Assembly (NCBI GenBank): GCA_041914785.1
Contig: JAYSCT010000075.1
Span: 1 to 23,777, forward strand
Origin: Pelomonas sp041914785
GTDB lineage: Bacteria; Pseudomonadota; Gammaproteobacteria; Burkholderiales; Burkholderiaceae_C
DNA: 23,777 bases
Reading direction: 5' to 3'
Shown: positions 16,733 through 23,777 of the stretch, in pieces
Layout: every line of letters begins with the position of its first letter
Numbering within the stretch: the stretch's first letter is position 1
The notes under the pieces: generated by a model
Told to the model about the DNA's origin: nothing
The model's database searches: none
The model's input: only the letters and a program-made list of their open reading frames with translations
Program-made: the position numbers and the translations under genes

Positions 16733-18642
16733 CAGCTGAGCGTCGAGAGTGCCCGCTCGACGAAGCGGCGCGGCACGGTGGTCTTGGGCACGCGCACGGG
16801 GAACCAGCTGCGGATGTCCTGGTCGATGCCGATGCCGTGCATGAAGTTGTAGAGCCCCTTCTTCAGGCCCTGGCCCAGGCCGTCATGGTCGGTCGGCGTG
16901 GGGTCGATGAAGGCGATGTCGTTCTTCGCGAAGCGGCCGTCGGCCGGCAGCGGCTGCAGCGTGACGCCGTACTCGGCCGGGTTCATGCCCACCGGCGAAT
17001 GCACCGTGCAGGCGAAGCGGTGGAAGAAGCCGCTGTGGATGCAGCCGTTCTCGAACAGCTGGCGCACGTACTCCAGCGCGTCCACGGTGTCCTGCGTCGT
17101 CTGCGTCGGGAAGCCGTACATCAGGTAGGCATGCACCAGCACGCCGGCGTCGGCGAACGCCTTGGTCACGCGGGCCACCTGCTCCACGCTGACGCCCTTC
17201 TTCATCAGCTTCAGCAGCCGGTCCGACGCCACCTCCAGCCCGCCCGAGATCGCGATGCAGCCGCTGTCGGCCAGCAGCTGGCACAGCTCGGGCGTGAAGG
17301 TCTTTTCGAAGCGGATGTTGCCCCACCACGAGATGGCCACGCCGCGGCGGATCAGCTCCTCGGCCAGGGCCTTCAGCGCCTTGGGCGGCGCGGCCTCGTC
17401 GACGAAGTGGAAGCCCGTCTGCCCCGTCTCCCTGACGATGGCCTCGATGCGATCCACCAGCACCTCGGCACTCGCGGCCTCGTAGCGCGAGATGTAGTCC
17501 AGGCTCACGTCGCAGAAGCTGCACTTCTTCCAGTAGCAGCCGTGGGCCACCGTCAGCTTGTTCCAGCGCCCGTCGCTCCACAGCCGGTTCATCGGGTTCA
17601 GCATGTCGAGCAGCGACAGGTAACGGTCCAGCGGCAGGCCGTCCCAGGTGGGCGTGCCGACGTCGTCGAACGGCACGTCGGGCTCGACGAAGTTCGTGTA
17701 CCTGACGTCATGACCGTCGCGCCAGAACGTCCGTACGAGGCGCGTCTTCGAGCGCTTGCCCGCCACGTGCTCCAGCAGCGCCAGCAGCGGCCGCTCGCCG
17801 GCGTCCAGCGTCACGTAGTCGACAAAGTCGAACAGCCGGGGCTCGGCCAGCTCGCGCAGCTCGGTGTTCACATAGCCGCCGCCCAGCACGCACACCACCT
17901 CGGGCCGCGCCGCCTTGATCGCCTGCGCGATGCGCAGCGCCGCGTACACCGAGCCGGGGAAGGGCACGGACAGCAGCACGACGTCGGGGTTGTGCTGTTC
18001 AAGCGCTTCGAGGGTCAGCCGCTGCAGCGTGCGGTCGATGAGGTGAGGGACTTCCGTCAGCGCATCGGCCAGCGGGTCGAAGTGGGCCTGCGCGGCGGCC
18101 AGCTTCTCGGCGTAGCGCACGAACTCGAAGCGCGGGTCCACCGCGTCGCGCAGCACGTCGGCCAGGTCGTTCAGGAACAGCGTGGCGAGGTGGCGGGCGC
18201 GGTCCTGCAGACCCAGCGCGCCGAACGCCCAGGCCAGCGGGTCCTCGCCTTCATCGCCGATGTAGTGGTCCAGCGATGCGAAGCGTGCGCCCTCGGGCAG
18301 GAAGGTGCGCGTGTTGATGCGGTGGGCCAGCGTCGGGTCCTGGCCCTGCAGGAAGCGCAGCACGCGCGGCGTGGCGGCGGCAATCGCGGGGAACTCGCCG
18401 TCGAACCAGGCGGTCTGCGCGGTGTGCCGGTCATGCGGCAGGGCCTGGACGACCTCGCGGATCTGCGCCAGGCCGGCGGGCGAGAACAGTTCCAGCACCA
18501 GCGCCAACGCCAGGTCCACCTGATGCGCATCGATCTGCCGCGAGCGCAGGAAGCCGGTCAGGTAGGCGGTGGACGGGTAGGGCGTGTTCAGCTGCGTCAT
18601 CGGGGGGATGACGGCGAGCACGCGGGGGGACGAAGACAGCAT
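16732..18642 (-). CDS. B12-binding-domain-type radical SAM protein
   Basis: A 636-residue protein. The N-terminal part has a Rossmann-like cobalamin-binding type domain, split by a helical insert: VLAVIPPMTQLNTPYPS (8-24), then DVVLLSVPFPG and VCVLGGGYVN (about 215-265) and DAGERPLLALLEHV. The usual DxHxxG cobalamin motif is not obvious. The radical SAM domain carries C369, C374 and C377 in GCYWKKCSFCD. The spacing is CX4CX2C, not the standard CX3CX2C. Further family motifs are SWWGNIRFEK and GGLEVASDRLLKLMKKGV. A 5'-deoxyadenosyl radical enzyme is expected, but the reaction is unknown. It is not BchE, which is shorter and has CX3CX2C. It forms a coupled pair with the ABM gene. Confidence 0.88.
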   Translation of the reverse strand: MLSSSPRVLAVIPPMTQLNTPYPSTAYLTGFLRSRQIDAHQVDLALALVLELFSPAGLAQIREVVQALPHDRHTAQTAWFDGEFPAIAAATPRVLRFLQGQDPTLAHRINTRTFLPEGARFASLDHYIGDEGEDPLAWAFGALGLQDRARHLATLFLNDLADVLRDAVDPRFEFVRYAEKLAAAQAHFDPLADALTEVPHLIDRTLQRLTLEALEQHNPDVVLLSVPFPGSVYAALRIAQAIKAARPEVVCVLGGGYVNTELRELAEPRLFDFVDYVTLDAGERPLLALLEHVAGKRSKTRLVRTFWRDGHDVRYTNFVEPDVPFDDVGTPTWDGLPLDRYLSLLDMLNPMNRLWSDGRWNKLTVAHGCYWKKCSFCDVSLDYISRYEAASAEVLVDRIEAIVRETGQTGFHFVDEAAPPKALKALAEELIRRGVAISWWGNIRFEKTFTPELCQLLADSGCIAISGGLEVASDRLLKLMKKGVSVEQVARVTKAFADAGVLVHAYLMYGFPTQTTQDTVDALEYVRQLFENGCIHSGFFHRFACTVHSPVGMNPAEYGVTLQPLPADGRFAKNDIAFIDPTPTDHDGLGQGLKKGLYNFMHGIGIDQDIRSWFPVRVPKTTVPRRFVERALSTLS

Positions 18643-18702
18643 GGCCGCATTGTCGCGGCGTGACTCGTGGCCCAGCGGCTGGGAAGAATCGCCGTTGCGG
18701 CG

Positions 18703-19182
18703 TCAGGAGGGGCGCGGCCTCACGCGCGTAATGGCCAGGTAGCTGGTCAAGCTGCCGGACGAGGACGGCGCGCGATAGGCGCCGAGCGCCTGCAGCTGTC
18801 GCACGCTCATGGCAACGATCTCCCACACCATGCTCTCATCCTCGACTGACACGGCTGACTCCGAGCCGAAAAACCCGATGCCGGTCAATGCGTGCAGTTG
18901 CTTGAGCGGCTCAGCCTTTCGACGGAGAGAAGGCAAAACGGACTCGTTCGCCCACGCCCATTTCCAAGTGCTTGATTCCGTGGAATGGCTACCAAGGTCG
19001 ATCACCTCCGCCTCGAGTGCGAGCCGGTCCTGAGCGTCGAAAAAGCTCAGCAGCTCGGTGGCTTGGTCGAAGTGCCAGCGCGCGAATGTGCCCATTCCGT
19101 GCTTTGTCTGCAGCGTGCTCTGCTTTGCGCGCAGCTCGTTCATCGAATCTTCGATGAATGCTTCGAATTCGTCATCGGTCAC
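18703..19182 (-). CDS. Small DUF6882-like protein of unknown function
   Basis: A 159-residue soluble protein starting at GTG (19182), with a near-ideal aaaggaga Shine-Dalgarno six bases upstream. Central motifs STWKWAWANESV and a W-rich N-terminal region (GTFARWHFDQATELLSFFDAQ) resemble proteins annotated DUF6882, a family seen in scattered bacteria and near polymorphic-toxin immunity loci. That assignment is from memory. Base composition is clearly lower in GC than all neighbours, and codon choice is less biased, so the gene may be a recent arrival. No toxin gene is adjacent. Confidence 0.7.
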   Translation of the reverse strand: MTDDEFEAFIEDSMNELRAKQSTLQTKHGMGTFARWHFDQATELLSFFDAQDRLALEAEVIDLGSHSTESSTWKWAWANESVLPSLRRKAEPLKQLHALTGIGFFGSESAVSVEDESMVWEIVAMSVRQLQALGAYRAPSSSGSLTSYLAITRVRPRPS

Positions 19183-19197
19183 AGTGTCTCCTTTGGG

Positions 19198-20847
19198 TCA
19201 TCCCACCAACCACCCCGCCAACTTCTCCGCAATCATCAACGTCGGCGACGCCGTGTTCCCGCTCGTGATCGTCGGCATCACGCTCGCATCTGCCACGCGC
19301 AAGCCCGTCACGCCGCGCACGCGCAGCCGGGAGTCGACGACGGCGCCGGGGTCGTCCTTGCGGCCCATGCGGCAGGTGCCCACCGGGTGGAAGATCGTCG
19401 TGCCGATGTCGCCGGCCAGCCGGGCCAGCTCCTCGTCGGTCTGGAACTGCGGGCCGGGCCGGTATTCCTCGGGCTGGAAGGCGGCCAGCGCCGGCTGGGC
19501 CACGATGCGGCGCGTCAGCTTCAGGCTCTCGGCGGCCACGCGGCGGTCCTCGTCGGTGGACAGGTAATTGGGCCGGATGGCCGGCGCCACGGCCGCGTCG
19601 GGCGACGTGATGTGCACCGTGCCGCGGCTCGTCGGGTTCAGGTTGCAGACGCTGGCCGTGAACGCGTCGAAGCCGTGCAGCGGCTCGCCGAAGGCGTCCA
19701 GCGACAGCGGCTGCACGTGGTACTCCAGGTCGGGCCACAGCCGGTCGGGGCTGCTGCGCGTGAACGCGCCCAGCTGCGACGGCGCCATGCTCATGGGCCC
19801 GCTGCGGCGCAACGCGTATTCCAAGCCGATCAGCGCCTTGCCGACCACCGACGAGGCCCGCGTGTTCAGCGTGCGGGCGCCACTCACCTTGTAGACGGCG
19901 CGGATCTGCAGGTGGTCCTGCAGGTTGGCGCCCACGCCCGGCAGGTCCAGCGCCACCTTGAGGCCCAGCCCCTGCAGCAGCGGCGCCGGGCCCAGGCCCG
20001 ACAGCTGCAGGATCTGCGGTGAGCCTACTGAGCCGGCGCACAGGATGACCTCGCCGCCCGCGTTCAGCCACGGCTGCTCCACGCCGTGCGGCGTCAGCAC
20101 CTCCACGCCGGCGCAGCGCGGGCCGGCGTCGTCGTGCATCAGGCGCAGCTTGCGCACCTGAGCGCCCGTCCACATCTCGAAGTTGGGCCGGCCGAAGCAG
20201 GTGGGCCGCAGGAAGGCCTTGGCCGTGTTCCAGCGCAGGCCCTTCTTCTGGTTGACCTCGAAATAGCCCACGCCCTCGTTGGTGCCGGCATTGAAATCGC
20301 TGGTGGCGGGAATGCCCGCCTGCTGCGCAGCGGCGGCAAAGGCGTCGAGGATGGGCCAGCGCAGCCGCTGCTGCTCCACGCGCCATTCGCCACGGTGGCC
20401 GTGCATCTCGGCAAAGCCGGCGGGCGCGGTCTTGGGGTCGTCCAGCCGCCAGTGGTGCTCGTGGCGGCGGAAGGCGCGCAGCACGCGCTCCCAGCGCCAG
20501 GTGTCGTCGCCGGTGGCCTGGGCCCAGTTGTCGTAGTCGCGGCTCTGGCCGCGCATGTAGATCATGCCGTTGATGCTGGAGCTGCCGCCCAGCACCTTGC
20601 CGCGCGGGTAGCGCAGCCGGCGGCCGTTCAGGCCCGGTTCGGCCTCGGTCTGGAAGCACCAGTCGGTGCGCGGGTTGCCAATGCAGTGCAGGTAGCCGAC
20701 GGGGATGTGCACCCAGTGGTAGTCGTCCTTGCCGCCGGCCTCGATGAGCAGCACGCGCTTGCGCGGGTCGGCGCTGAGCCGGTTGGCCAGCAGGCAGCCG
20801 GCGGTGCCGGCGCCCACGATGATGTAGTCGAAGCCTTCTTTGGACAT
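19198..20847 (-). CDS. GMC-family FAD-dependent oxidoreductase (choline dehydrogenase-like)
   Basis: A 549-residue flavoprotein. Seen: FAD-binding GAGTAG at residues 12-17, E/AGG at the end of the second strand (LLIEAGG), GMC signature 1 region RYPRGKVLGGSSSINGMIYMRG, signature 2 region with GSVGSPQILQLSG, and the C-terminal active-site region HPVGTCRMG plus GNTASPTLMIAEKLAGWL. Enzymes of this family oxidise alcohols. The closest named members are choline and long-chain alcohol dehydrogenases, but no betaine pathway genes are adjacent, so I do not call it betA. The ATG at 20847 is preferred. A GTG at 20865 in frame would overlap the creD stop by 3 bases and add six residues. Confidence 0.92.
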   Translation of the reverse strand: MSKEGFDYIIVGAGTAGCLLANRLSADPRKRVLLIEAGGKDDYHWVHIPVGYLHCIGNPRTDWCFQTEAEPGLNGRRLRYPRGKVLGGSSSINGMIYMRGQSRDYDNWAQATGDDTWRWERVLRAFRRHEHHWRLDDPKTAPAGFAEMHGHRGEWRVEQQRLRWPILDAFAAAAQQAGIPATSDFNAGTNEGVGYFEVNQKKGLRWNTAKAFLRPTCFGRPNFEMWTGAQVRKLRLMHDDAGPRCAGVEVLTPHGVEQPWLNAGGEVILCAGSVGSPQILQLSGLGPAPLLQGLGLKVALDLPGVGANLQDHLQIRAVYKVSGARTLNTRASSVVGKALIGLEYALRRSGPMSMAPSQLGAFTRSSPDRLWPDLEYHVQPLSLDAFGEPLHGFDAFTASVCNLNPTSRGTVHITSPDAAVAPAIRPNYLSTDEDRRVAAESLKLTRRIVAQPALAAFQPEEYRPGPQFQTDEELARLAGDIGTTIFHPVGTCRMGRKDDPGAVVDSRLRVRGVTGLRVADASVMPTITSGNTASPTLMIAEKLAGWLVG

Positions 20848-20861
20848 GGGCCGAGCGTAAT

Positions 20862-22160
20862 TCACCCGGCTTGGCCCAGCCTTTCGTTGCCCAGGCGGTA
20901 CCAGTCCAGCTTGCGCGTCAGCGTCATCACCACGGCCAGCACGGCGAACAACAGCACCGCGCCGATGACCAGCGCCGTCTGCTCGCGGCTCAGCAGCACA
21001 TACAGCGCGCCGTACAGCAGCGCGATGCCGCCGCCGAACGCGAAGCCGCGCAGCCAGCCGCCCAGCATGGCGGCCGCGTACTGCGTCAGCACCGCCGCGG
21101 CGGCGCCGGCGGCGATCAGGTAGGCCGTCAGGAAGGGCAGGTGCTCCGACAGGCTCAGCAGCAGCAGGAAGAACAGGCTCAGCGCCAGGCCGACGAGCAG
21201 GTACTGCACCGGGTGCACGCGCCGGCCCGTCAGCAGCTCGGTGAGGCCCACGGTGACGAAGGTCAGCGCGATGAACATCAGGCCGTACTTGATGGCGCGG
21301 TCGCTCATGACGTAGGGGTTCACGGGGTCCATGAGTTCAACGGCCAGCGTGTCCAGTTCCTTCTTGCCGGCGGCGACATCGGCGGCCGCGCTGCTGGCCA
21401 GCTCGGACACCTGCCAGCGGGCCGAGAAGCCGGCTTCGGTGACGTCGCGTTCGGCCGGCAGAAAGCGCCCGGCGAAGCTCGGGTGCGGCCAGCTGGACTG
21501 CAGGCTGACGGCCGTGCTGGCGGCGGCAGGGACGATGGCCAGGCTGCGCGTGCCGACGAGGTCCACGCTCAGGTTCAGCTCCAGCGTCTCGCCGCTGCGC
21601 GGCATCGGCAGCACGGTGTGCAGCCCCGACGGGTACATGCCGTGCGTGGTGCCGGGCTTCACGGGCAGCACGCGGCCGTCGCGCTTGAGCTCGACGTCGC
21701 GCAGGCCGCGCGCGTCGCTGGCCGAGAACATCGCGACGACGTCGCCGCAGTCGACCCGGCCGCCGGCGTTCTCCGCGGGCGGGTTCAGCGCGTCGAAGTC
21801 ATCCCAGCGCGCCAGCAGCGTCAGCTTGCTGGCGTAGCTGTTGATCTTGAACAGGCCGCGGTAGCGCGGGTCGGGGCTGACGCGCCCGCCGACCTGCAGG
21901 TGCGACGGCGGCAGCACCACCGCGAAGCTGCGGCTCTGCACGCCGTCCTTGTACGGCGCCCAGGTCTCCTTGCAGCTGCGGGTCAGCAGCGGGCCCAGCA
22001 GCGTCTGCGGGCCGGCCTGGGACTGCTCGACGCTCTGCTCGGCCTCGTGCTGGCGCATTCGGCGCTCGCCGACAAGGCTGCCGATCTGGGCGAGCACGCC
22101 ACACAGCAGCAGGGACACGGTGGCCAGGATGGCCAGCTTGATGAAGAGGGGGTGGTTCAT
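20862..22160 (-). CDS. creD: Inner-membrane protein CreD
   Basis: A 432-residue inner-membrane protein. An N-terminal membrane segment (LFIKLAILATVSLLLCGVLAQIG) is followed by a large periplasmic domain with GPLLTRSCKETW and the conserved cysteine pair region. Four to six membrane segments close the protein (LMFIALTFVTVGLTELLTG, then VQYLLVGLALSLFFLLLLSLSEH). This is the CreD family pattern. CreD is the main output of the CreBC system in E. coli and has been linked to envelope integrity and beta-lactam response in other species. The ATG at 22160 is preferred; an ATG four codons upstream and a GTG at 22196 are in frame. An exact cre tag lies 44 bases upstream. Confidence 0.92.
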   Translation of the reverse strand: MNHPLFIKLAILATVSLLLCGVLAQIGSLVGERRMRQHEAEQSVEQSQAGPQTLLGPLLTRSCKETWAPYKDGVQSRSFAVVLPPSHLQVGGRVSPDPRYRGLFKINSYASKLTLLARWDDFDALNPPAENAGGRVDCGDVVAMFSASDARGLRDVELKRDGRVLPVKPGTTHGMYPSGLHTVLPMPRSGETLELNLSVDLVGTRSLAIVPAAASTAVSLQSSWPHPSFAGRFLPAERDVTEAGFSARWQVSELASSAAADVAAGKKELDTLAVELMDPVNPYVMSDRAIKYGLMFIALTFVTVGLTELLTGRRVHPVQYLLVGLALSLFFLLLLSLSEHLPFLTAYLIAAGAAAAVLTQYAAAMLGGWLRGFAFGGGIALLYGALYVLLSREQTALVIGAVLLFAVLAVVMTLTRKLDWYRLGNERLGQAG

Positions 22161-22190
22161 GCCGCCCAGCATCGCCAGCGGCGGTGAGGC

Positions 22191-22209
22191 CTTCACGTGC
22201 TGCGTGAAG
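22191..22209. repeat. Inverted repeat next to the cre tag
   Basis: cttcacg (22191-22197) and cgtgaag (22203-22209) form a perfect 7-base inverted repeat with a 5-base loop. The right arm is also one half of the cre tag, so three CGTGAAG-type half-sites lie within 30 bases. Confidence 0.6.
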
Positions 22210-22219
22210 CCGGCGTGAA
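22204..22219 (-). promoter_or_regulatory. Exact CreB-binding cre tag upstream of creD
   Basis: On the minus strand the sequence reads TTCAC-GCCGGC-TTCAC, an exact match to the published E. coli cre tag TTCAC-N6-TTCAC. It starts just after the creC stop codon (22221-22223) and ends 43 bases before the creD ATG. This suggests creD has its own CreB-dependent promoter inside the operon. Confidence 0.8.
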
Positions 22220-22220
22220 G

Positions 22221-23639
22221 TCAGCGCGGCAGGATGATCGTCACCCGCAGCCCCGGCGCCGCCGCCTCGAATGCGAGCCGCCCGCCATGCAGCTCCGCCA
22301 CGCGCCGCGCGATGGCCAGCCCCAGGCCCGAGCCCTTGACGAGGCTGCCGGGCCGGGCCGTCGAGAAAAAGCGCTTGCCCAGCTGCGCGAAGCCCGCCGC
22401 CGGCACGCCGGGGCCGTGGTCGCGCAGCGTGATGCGCACCTCGGCCGGCAGCGCGCTGACGGCCAGCTCCAGCGCCGAGCCGGTCGGCGCGAAGTCGATG
22501 GCATTCACCAGCAGGTTGCCGAAGGCCAGCTCCAGCAGCGCGGCATCCACGTCCACCGTCGCGTCATCCCGCGCTGCCCACGCCAGGCGCAGGCCTCGCT
22601 GGGCCAGGCGGGGCGCCTGCCGCTCCAGCTGTTCGTCGACCCAGCCCGGCAGCGCCACGCGCCGCCGTTCGCCCAGCCCCAGCTGAGCCTCCAGCTGCGA
22701 CAGCGCCAGTACGCGCTCCACCAGCGTCTGCAGCCGGGCGGTCTGGTCCAGCACCTGTGCCGCGAAGCGCTGGCGGTCGGCGGCGGGCAGCTCGTCCTGC
22801 AGCAGCTCGCCGCTGGCGCGCAGCGCGGCCAGCGGGCTCTTCAGCTCGTGGGTCAGCGCACGCACGTCGTGCTCCAGTTGCTCGCGGCCTTCCAGCCGGC
22901 GGCGCATGTCGTCCATCGCGTGGGCCAGGTCGCCCAGCTCGCCGGGCACGTCGGGCGGCGCGAGGTTCTGGCCGGCCTGCACCTGCTGCGCGTAGCGGCG
23001 CAGCCGCCGCACGGTGGCCACCAGCCACAGTGTGACGGCCACGCCGACGATGAGGCTGGCCGCCAGCAGCGCGGCGCCGGCCCAGAACACGCGGCGCTCG
23101 GCGCGGTCGATGAAGCGCTGCACGCTGGCCACCGACTTGGCCACGCTGACGACGCCCAGCGTGCGCCCGTCCTTCAGCACCGGCGCGGCGACGACCAGCA
23201 CGGTGCTGTCGCCGCGGCCGTAGGGGCTGGCGCGGGCGCCGTAGTCGCCGCGCAGCGTCAGCACCACGTCGTTCCACTGAGAGTAGTCCTGGCCCACGGC
23301 CGACGGCGTGCCGGAGTCCAGCACGACGCGGCCGCGGGCGTCCGTCACGTAGACGCGCAGGTCCAGCGTCTGCTTGCGCAGCCCCCAGATCAGCGCGTCC
23401 ACCTCGCGGCGCGTGTAGCGCTGCAGCTGCGTGGCCAGCGGCCCGTCGGCGCGCGGCGGGCCGCTGGAAAGCTCGTCGGCGGCCACCTCGGCCAGCAGGT
23501 GGGCGGTGTCCACCATCAGGTCTTCCATGACCTCGCGCACGCTGGGCTTCACCTCGGCCAGGAACACCTTCAGCAGCAGCACGGCGCTGAGGCCGGCGAT
23601 GAGGAAGAAGCCGAAGAAGACGCGCAGGCCCAGACGCAT
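22221..23639 (-). CDS. creC: Two-component sensor histidine kinase CreC
   Basis: A 472-residue inner-membrane kinase closely following E. coli CreC (474 residues). Seen: membrane segment 8-28, the conserved EVKPSVR (29-35), a periplasmic sensor with YVTDARGRVVLDS (97-109) and GQDYSQWNDVVLTLRGDYGAR (116-136), second membrane segment (about 184-209), HAMP, then HisKA with H264 in LTHELKSPLAALR. The N-box FGNLLVNAIDF and G-boxes DHGPGVP and GSGLGLAI follow. CreC phosphorylates CreB in response to carbon source and envelope signals. The ATG at 23639 is chosen because E. coli CreC starts with the same MR.G.R..FGFFL-type sequence. The frame is open to 23759, but that part is the dispersed repeat. 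Confidence 0.95.
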   Translation of the reverse strand: MRLGLRVFFGFFLIAGLSAVLLLKVFLAEVKPSVREVMEDLMVDTAHLLAEVAADELSSGPPRADGPLATQLQRYTRREVDALIWGLRKQTLDLRVYVTDARGRVVLDSGTPSAVGQDYSQWNDVVLTLRGDYGARASPYGRGDSTVLVVAAPVLKDGRTLGVVSVAKSVASVQRFIDRAERRVFWAGAALLAASLIVGVAVTLWLVATVRRLRRYAQQVQAGQNLAPPDVPGELGDLAHAMDDMRRRLEGREQLEHDVRALTHELKSPLAALRASGELLQDELPAADRQRFAAQVLDQTARLQTLVERVLALSQLEAQLGLGERRRVALPGWVDEQLERQAPRLAQRGLRLAWAARDDATVDVDAALLELAFGNLLVNAIDFAPTGSALELAVSALPAEVRITLRDHGPGVPAAGFAQLGKRFFSTARPGSLVKGSGLGLAIARRVAELHGGRLAFEAAAPGLRVTIILPR

Positions 23640-23664
23640 GTCAGGCGCCTGTGGCGGGTTGAAC

Positions 23665-23743
23665 GGGCCGAGCGCCGGGCCGCTCCCAAGCCGGCCCGTC
23701 AGGGCGATGTGCTTGCGGCTCCATGCCGCAAGCATCGCCGTCC
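23665..23743 (+). repeat. 79-bp dispersed repeat, copy B
   Basis: This copy matches 11588-11666 at 73 of 79 bases without gaps and in the same orientation. Its second stem is fully paired: gcttgcggc (23711-23719) and gccgcaagc (23725-23733) around tccat. It lies 25 bases upstream of the creC start, on the 5' side of a minus-strand gene, in contrast with copy A. That placement argues against a fixed role as a terminator. Confidence 0.85.
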
Positions 23744-23755
23744 CCTTGTATCTTC

Positions 23756-23777
23756 TCAATTGAGCCGCTGGCGCAGA
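23756..23777 (-). CDS. Possible 3' end of the gene upstream of creC (creB?)
   Basis: One minus-strand frame entering at the window edge reads LRQRLN then TGA (23758-23756). By the usual creB-creC order this could be the end of creB, but six codons cannot show it, and the other two frames are also open here. If true, creB and creC would be about 116 bases apart with the dispersed repeat in between, unlike the tight spacing in E. coli. Confidence 0.2.

Noticed and set aside
16732..18642. Calling the radical SAM gene bchE (photosynthesis)
   Set aside because: Photosynthetic relatives exist in this order, but no other pigment genes are nearby, the protein is longer and the cysteine spacing differs.
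19198..20847. Calling the GMC enzyme betA (choline dehydrogenase)
   Set aside because: The family fits, but no betB, betI or choline transporter is nearby and substrate residues cannot be judged by eye.
23640..23759. N-terminal extension of CreC by 40 residues from a TTG codon
   Set aside because: The extension is only the dispersed repeat read in frame; the same peptide pattern appears from copy A. E. coli CreC aligns from the ATG at 23639.

Overview
The window is GC-rich (about 70% by eye) with strong G/C third-position codon use. Gene content points to a betaproteobacterium of the order Burkholderiales, probably near Rubrivivax, Roseateles or Leptothrix: a birA without HTH, creCD, a DaGREGE-type topB, a GMC dehydrogenase, and a start-of-window hairpin repeat of a kind I associate with that order. 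The taxonomic call is inference from gene families and base composition. Coding density is very high, and no gene-free stretch exceeds about 160 bp. I see no rRNA, tRNA, CRISPR array, insertion sequence or phage genes.

Layout. (1) 1-85 holds a perfect hairpin repeat. (2) 86-5120 (+) holds a rhombosortase-type rhomboid protease, a coupled protein of unknown function, an EamA permease, a glutathione S-transferase and a secreted S8 protease. The S8 protease ends in a GlyGly-CTERM signal, the known type of rhombosortase substrate, so enzyme and probable substrate lie about 2.3 kb apart. (3) 5071-6936 (-) is a tight operon: SET-domain protein, birA, and a small membrane-anchored SPOR-like protein. 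(4) 7055-11570 (+) holds topoisomerase III and an orphan PAS histidine kinase. (5) 11588-11714 holds one copy of a 79-bp dispersed repeat and a leader hairpin. They precede an AEC permease (11728-12711) and a two-domain M16 peptidase (12782-15604). (6) 15590-18642 (-) holds a B12-binding-type radical SAM protein with unusual CX4CX2C cysteine spacing, a translationally coupled ABM-fold protein, and a solo ParA ATPase behind a perfect 15-bp palindrome. (7) 18703-20847 (-) holds a small AT-richer gene (DUF6882-like) and a GMC oxidoreductase. (8) 20862-23639 (-) holds creD and creC. An exact TTCAC-N6-TTCAC cre tag sits in the creC-creD gap. The second copy of the 79-bp repeat lies just upstream of creC.

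How parts may work together. The rhombosortase would process the C-terminus of the S8 protease at the inner membrane before its surface display or release. CreC, with a CreB presumably outside the window, would control creD through the cre tag. The radical SAM/ABM/ParA set is the least explained group and the best candidate for something undescribed, but nothing in the sequence fixes its function.
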